Source: CAZKRU01 sp964555235 | Lineage (GTDB): Bacteria > Verrucomicrobiota > Verrucomicrobiia > Methylacidiphilales > CAMAQI01 | Reading direction: 5' to 3' | NCBI GenBank assembly: GCA_964555235.1 | Contig: CAZKRU010000086.1 | Span: forward strand, 1 to 16,550 | Length of the DNA stretch: 16,550 nucleotides | In this document: positions 14,208-16,550 of the stretch, piece after piece | How the letters are laid out: the number at the start of each line of letters is the position of its first letter | Numbering within the stretch: the first letter of the stretch is position 1 | Notes under the pieces: model-generated | Database searches by the model: none | What the model saw: the letters and a program-made list of their open reading frames with translations, nothing else | Told to the model about the DNA's origin: nothing | Made by a program: the position numbers and the translations under genes

Positions 14208-16550
14208 ATGCTGCGAATTATTGCGAGTCAAAGTGTCAAACAGGCCAAGTCCTACTACACAGTGGGTCTAAAACAGGAAGCGCTTGGTCGCGGGCAGGGG
14301 AAATACTACCTCGATGAGCAGGAGCAAATTGGTGAATGGCGTGGCCAAGGTGCCGAACGTCTGAATTTGAAAGGGCGAGTCGATCAAAAGGCATTCGAGC
14401 AATTATGCGATAATATCAATCCGACGTCTGGTCGTCGGTTGACGGTTCGCACGAAACAGAATCGCCGGGTCGGATATGATTTCAACTTCCATTGCCCCAA
14501 GAGCGTTTCGGTGGTTCAGGCGCTTACGGGGGATGAGCGTATTTTATCGGCTTTTCAGAAATCGGTCACCGAAACCATGGAGGAGATCGAAGACGCCGTC
14601 TCGGCGCGTGTCCGTACCGGGGGTGCCACCGGAGATCGTTGGACGGGGAACTTGATCTGGGGGGAGTTCACTCACTTTACCGCCCGGCCTGTGGCGGGGA
14701 AGCCAGATCCCCATTTGCATTCCCACTGTTTTGCCTTTAACGCTACCTGGGATTGGACGGAAAAGAAATGGAAGGCTGGGGAGTTTGGACAAATCAAACA
14801 CGACGGCCCCTATTATGAATCCCTCTTTTTGGCTAGCTTGGGTAAACGGCTGTCTGATCTCGGCTATTCGGTAGAGCGGACGAAAAGTAATTTTGAGATT
14901 AGAGGGGTTCCTCAATCCCTCATTAAAAAGTTTTCACAGCGCACCCAACAAATCGAAGAAAAGGCGGTGGGCATCACTGATCCCAAAGTTCGATCTGCCT
15001 TGGGAGCCAGGACACGTGCCAAAAAAGTCAAAAGGATCATGACGGATCTCAAGGATGAATGGATGGCGCGCCTAACATCCGAAGAACAACAAGCGATTGC
15101 GCGGCTGTATGAGGCCAGTCGCCGGGGTGGCTATCGGCTGAACCAACTAACTCCACGTCAAGCAATGGATTTTGCTTTGGAACATTGCTTGGAGAACGCC
15201 TCGGTGGTTTCTGAAAAGAAGCTGATTGAAACTGCCTTGCGGCATGGGATGGGACAAGTCGAGGTGAGTGAGGTAAAGCGGGAACGCTTTCGCTCGGGGA
15301 TTGTGAATCGGGATCTGGACGGCCAATCCTATTGCACCACCCATGAAATTCTTGGGGAGGAATGGGCATGCGTTCAATACGTGAAGGATGGGCGGGGCAT
15401 GTGTAGTCCGCTTAACCCGGATGATTATCTCTTTTCAAATCAAAAGCTTTCAGATGAGCAAAAAGGGGTAGTCCGGCATGTGATTGGGTCGCGGGACCGG
15501 GTCATTGCGATCCGGGGAGCCGCAGGGACGGGAAAGACGACCATGATGCAAGAGGCCGTGAAAGCGATTGAATCCGGGGGTCGGAAGGTATTTACCTTTG
15601 CTCCCAGCGCCGAAGCTTCACGGGGAGTGCTGCGCAAAGAAGGCTTTGGTAATGCCCAAACCGTGGCTCATTTGCTGGAAAACAGTTCCCTCCAGGAACA
15701 GGTGCAAGGCCAAGTCCTCTGGATTGATGAGGCAGGACTACTGAGTTCCCGGCAAATGCGTGGCATCTTCGATTTGGCGAAAGAGCGTCAATGTCGTGTG
15801 GTTTTGTCGGGAGACACCTTGCAAAATACTCCAGTAGAACGTGGAGATGCGCTTCGCATTTTGGAGCTTCATGCAGGGATCGAGTCAGCTTCTTTAACCG
15901 TCAACCGCCGTCAGAAGGGAGAAAAGCACCGGGAAGCGGTCGCTTGTTTGCGGCAAGGCAGGTCGGCGGAAGGACTCAAAAAATTGGAAGAATTAAACGC
16001 CTTGGTGGAAATTTCATCGGATACCGAGCGTTATCAACGCTTGTCAGAGGATTACGTTCAGGCGGTGATCGGGAAAAAAGAGGTCATCGTGGTGTCGCCG
16101 ACTCATGCTGAGGGATTAAAAGTGACTCAATCCATTCGAGAAAGATTGCGGCAGGTCGGGAAAATTGGAATACAGGAAACGCCGATCTCAAAACTTCAGG
16201 ATTTGCACTGGTCTGTCGCACAACGTCGGGAGGCACATCTTTATCAGGAAGGGATGGAAGTGCAGTTCCACCGGGAAGCTAAAGGATTTGATCGAGGAGA
16301 ACGCGCCAAGGTAACGGGTCGCGATGATACCGGGCGGGTCTGGATAAAAAACACGCTGGGAGAGAAAAAGCAGCTCCCCCTGGATCAACCGGGACATTAT
16401 CAGGTTTATGAGATTCAAAATCTTGGAGTAGCGGTAGGAGATAAAATTCGAATTACGCGCAATGGTCAAACCTTGGATGGTCATGCCTTGAGCAACGGGC
16501 AGGTTTATCAGATTAAAGGGCTTACCCCAGAAGGGGATTTACGTCTGGCC
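14208..16550 (+). CDS. trwC: MobF-family conjugative relaxase-helicase (TrwC/TraI-like), 3' end outside window
   Basis: The frame is open from the ATG at 14208 to the window end: 781 codons with no stop. Shine-Dalgarno AAGGA lies 7 bases upstream. The relaxase domain, about residues 1-290, begins MLRIIASQSVKQAKSYYT with candidate catalytic tyrosines Tyr16 and Tyr17. It contains GYDFNFHCPKSVSV with Asp91 as likely base, and the metal-binding histidines His156, His171 and His173 in THFTAR and PDPHLHSHCF. The helicase domain has Walker A GAAGTGKTT (437-445), LWIDEAG (Asp507, Glu508), and GDTLQNTPVERGDALR from 535, as in RecD-like SF1B enzymes. It should nick oriT, stay covalently bound to the 5' end and unwind the transferred strand. 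TrwC of R388 is 966 aa, so perhaps 200 residues are missing. It is the only relaxase seen. Confidence 0.97.
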   Translation, partial: MLRIIASQSVKQAKSYYTVGLKQEALGRGQGKYYLDEQEQIGEWRGQGAERLNLKGRVDQKAFEQLCDNINPTSGRRLTVRTKQNRRVGYDFNFHCPKSVSVVQALTGDERILSAFQKSVTETMEEIEDAVSARVRTGGATGDRWTGNLIWGEFTHFTARPVAGKPDPHLHSHCFAFNATWDWTEKKWKAGEFGQIKHDGPYYESLFLASLGKRLSDLGYSVERTKSNFEIRGVPQSLIKKFSQRTQQIEEKAVGITDPKVRSALGARTRAKKVKRIMTDLKDEWMARLTSEEQQAIARLYEASRRGGYRLNQLTPRQAMDFALEHCLENASVVSEKKLIETALRHGMGQVEVSEVKRERFRSGIVNRDLDGQSYCTTHEILGEEWACVQYVKDGRGMCSPLNPDDYLFSNQKLSDEQKGVVRHVIGSRDRVIAIRGAAGTGKTTMMQEAVKAIESGGRKVFTFAPSAEASRGVLRKEGFGNAQTVAHLLENSSLQEQVQGQVLWIDEAGLLSSRQMRGIFDLAKERQCRVVLSGDTLQNTPVERGDALRILELHAGIESASLTVNRRQKGEKHREAVACLRQGRSAEGLKKLEELNALVEISSDTERYQRLSEDYVQAVIGKKEVIVVSPTHAEGLKVTQSIRERLRQVGKIGIQETPISKLQDLHWSVAQRREAHLYQEGMEVQFHREAKGFDRGERAKVTGRDDTGRVWIKNTLGEKKQLPLDQPGHYQVYEIQNLGVAVGDKIRITRNGQTLDGHALSNGQVYQIKGLTPEGDLRLA

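Larger units (their letters stand above)
11470..16550 (+). mobile_element. Left end of a tRNA-Glu-integrated conjugative/mobilizable element (partial)
   Basis: From the tRNA 3' half onward the gene content changes from housekeeping to plasmid/ICE type: excisionase-like wHTH, HTH protein, ParA-like ATPase, coiled-coil membrane protein, phased repeats and a MobF relaxase, all in one direction. Insertion at a tRNA 3' end is the classic site for tyrosine-recombinase elements, with the tRNA end serving as attL. The matching attR, the integrase, the coupling protein and any type IV secretion genes are not in view, so conjugative versus merely mobilizable cannot be decided. The left boundary given is the start of the tRNA T arm and is approximate. 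Confidence 0.75.

Overview
The window is bacterial and most likely comes from Verrucomicrobiota or a neighbouring PVC lineage. The clues are a long (638 aa) Bacteroidota/PVC-type PurF, a full-length HrpB helicase, a NodU/CmcH-type carbamoyltransferase, a REP-associated (RAYT-type) transposase remnant, and several families of dispersed palindromic repeats between genes. This placement is inferred from gene types and was not computed. Positions 1276-1375 are exactly 100 N, a scaffold gap of unknown true length, so what lies left and right of it may not be as close as it looks.

Layout. (a) 1-1275: a minus-strand membrane protein with a truncated SGNH-hydrolase-like domain, divergent from the first 77 codons of a carbamoyltransferase cut by the gap. 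(b) 1376-1679: four 18-bp tandem repeats leading into a small element with perfect 25-bp inverted arms around the C-terminal piece of a RAYT-like transposase. (c) 1691-10912: chromosomal genes, all on the plus strand: hrpB, carA, a VapBC toxin-antitoxin pair, purL and purF. The gaps between them carry palindromic repeats. One family occurs at 6524-6611 and 10934-11021 with a compensatory base-pair change in its inner hairpin. Another is built on a 16-bp motif near CTTGGTGCCTTTGTGG and occurs at 4261-4355 and 11092-11291. (d) 11421-11493: tRNA-Glu(CTC) with a good promoter. (e) 11494-16550: the start of what looks like an integrated conjugative or mobilizable element abutting the tRNA 3' end.

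The element is the most interesting part. After a roughly 480-bp AT-rich, repeat-bearing leader comes a tight run of five small genes: an excisionase-like wHTH, a small unknown protein, a DNA-binding HTH protein, a ParA/TraL/StbB-like ATPase, and a coiled-coil protein with a C-terminal membrane anchor. Three of the four junctions are 4-bp ATGA overlaps. Then come seven direct repeats of TCGAAC spaced exactly 11 bp apart, and then a MobF (TrwC/TraI-type) relaxase-helicase that runs off the window. The order HTH protein, ATPase, membrane protein, phased repeats, relaxase resembles stbABC plus oriT plus trwC of R388-type plasmids (and traKLM of RP4). The likely reading is that the HTH protein binds the 11-bp repeats to organise an oriT/partition complex, the ATPase and membrane protein position it, and the relaxase nicks and unwinds the DNA. 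No integrase, coupling protein or mating-pair genes are visible; they would lie beyond 16550.
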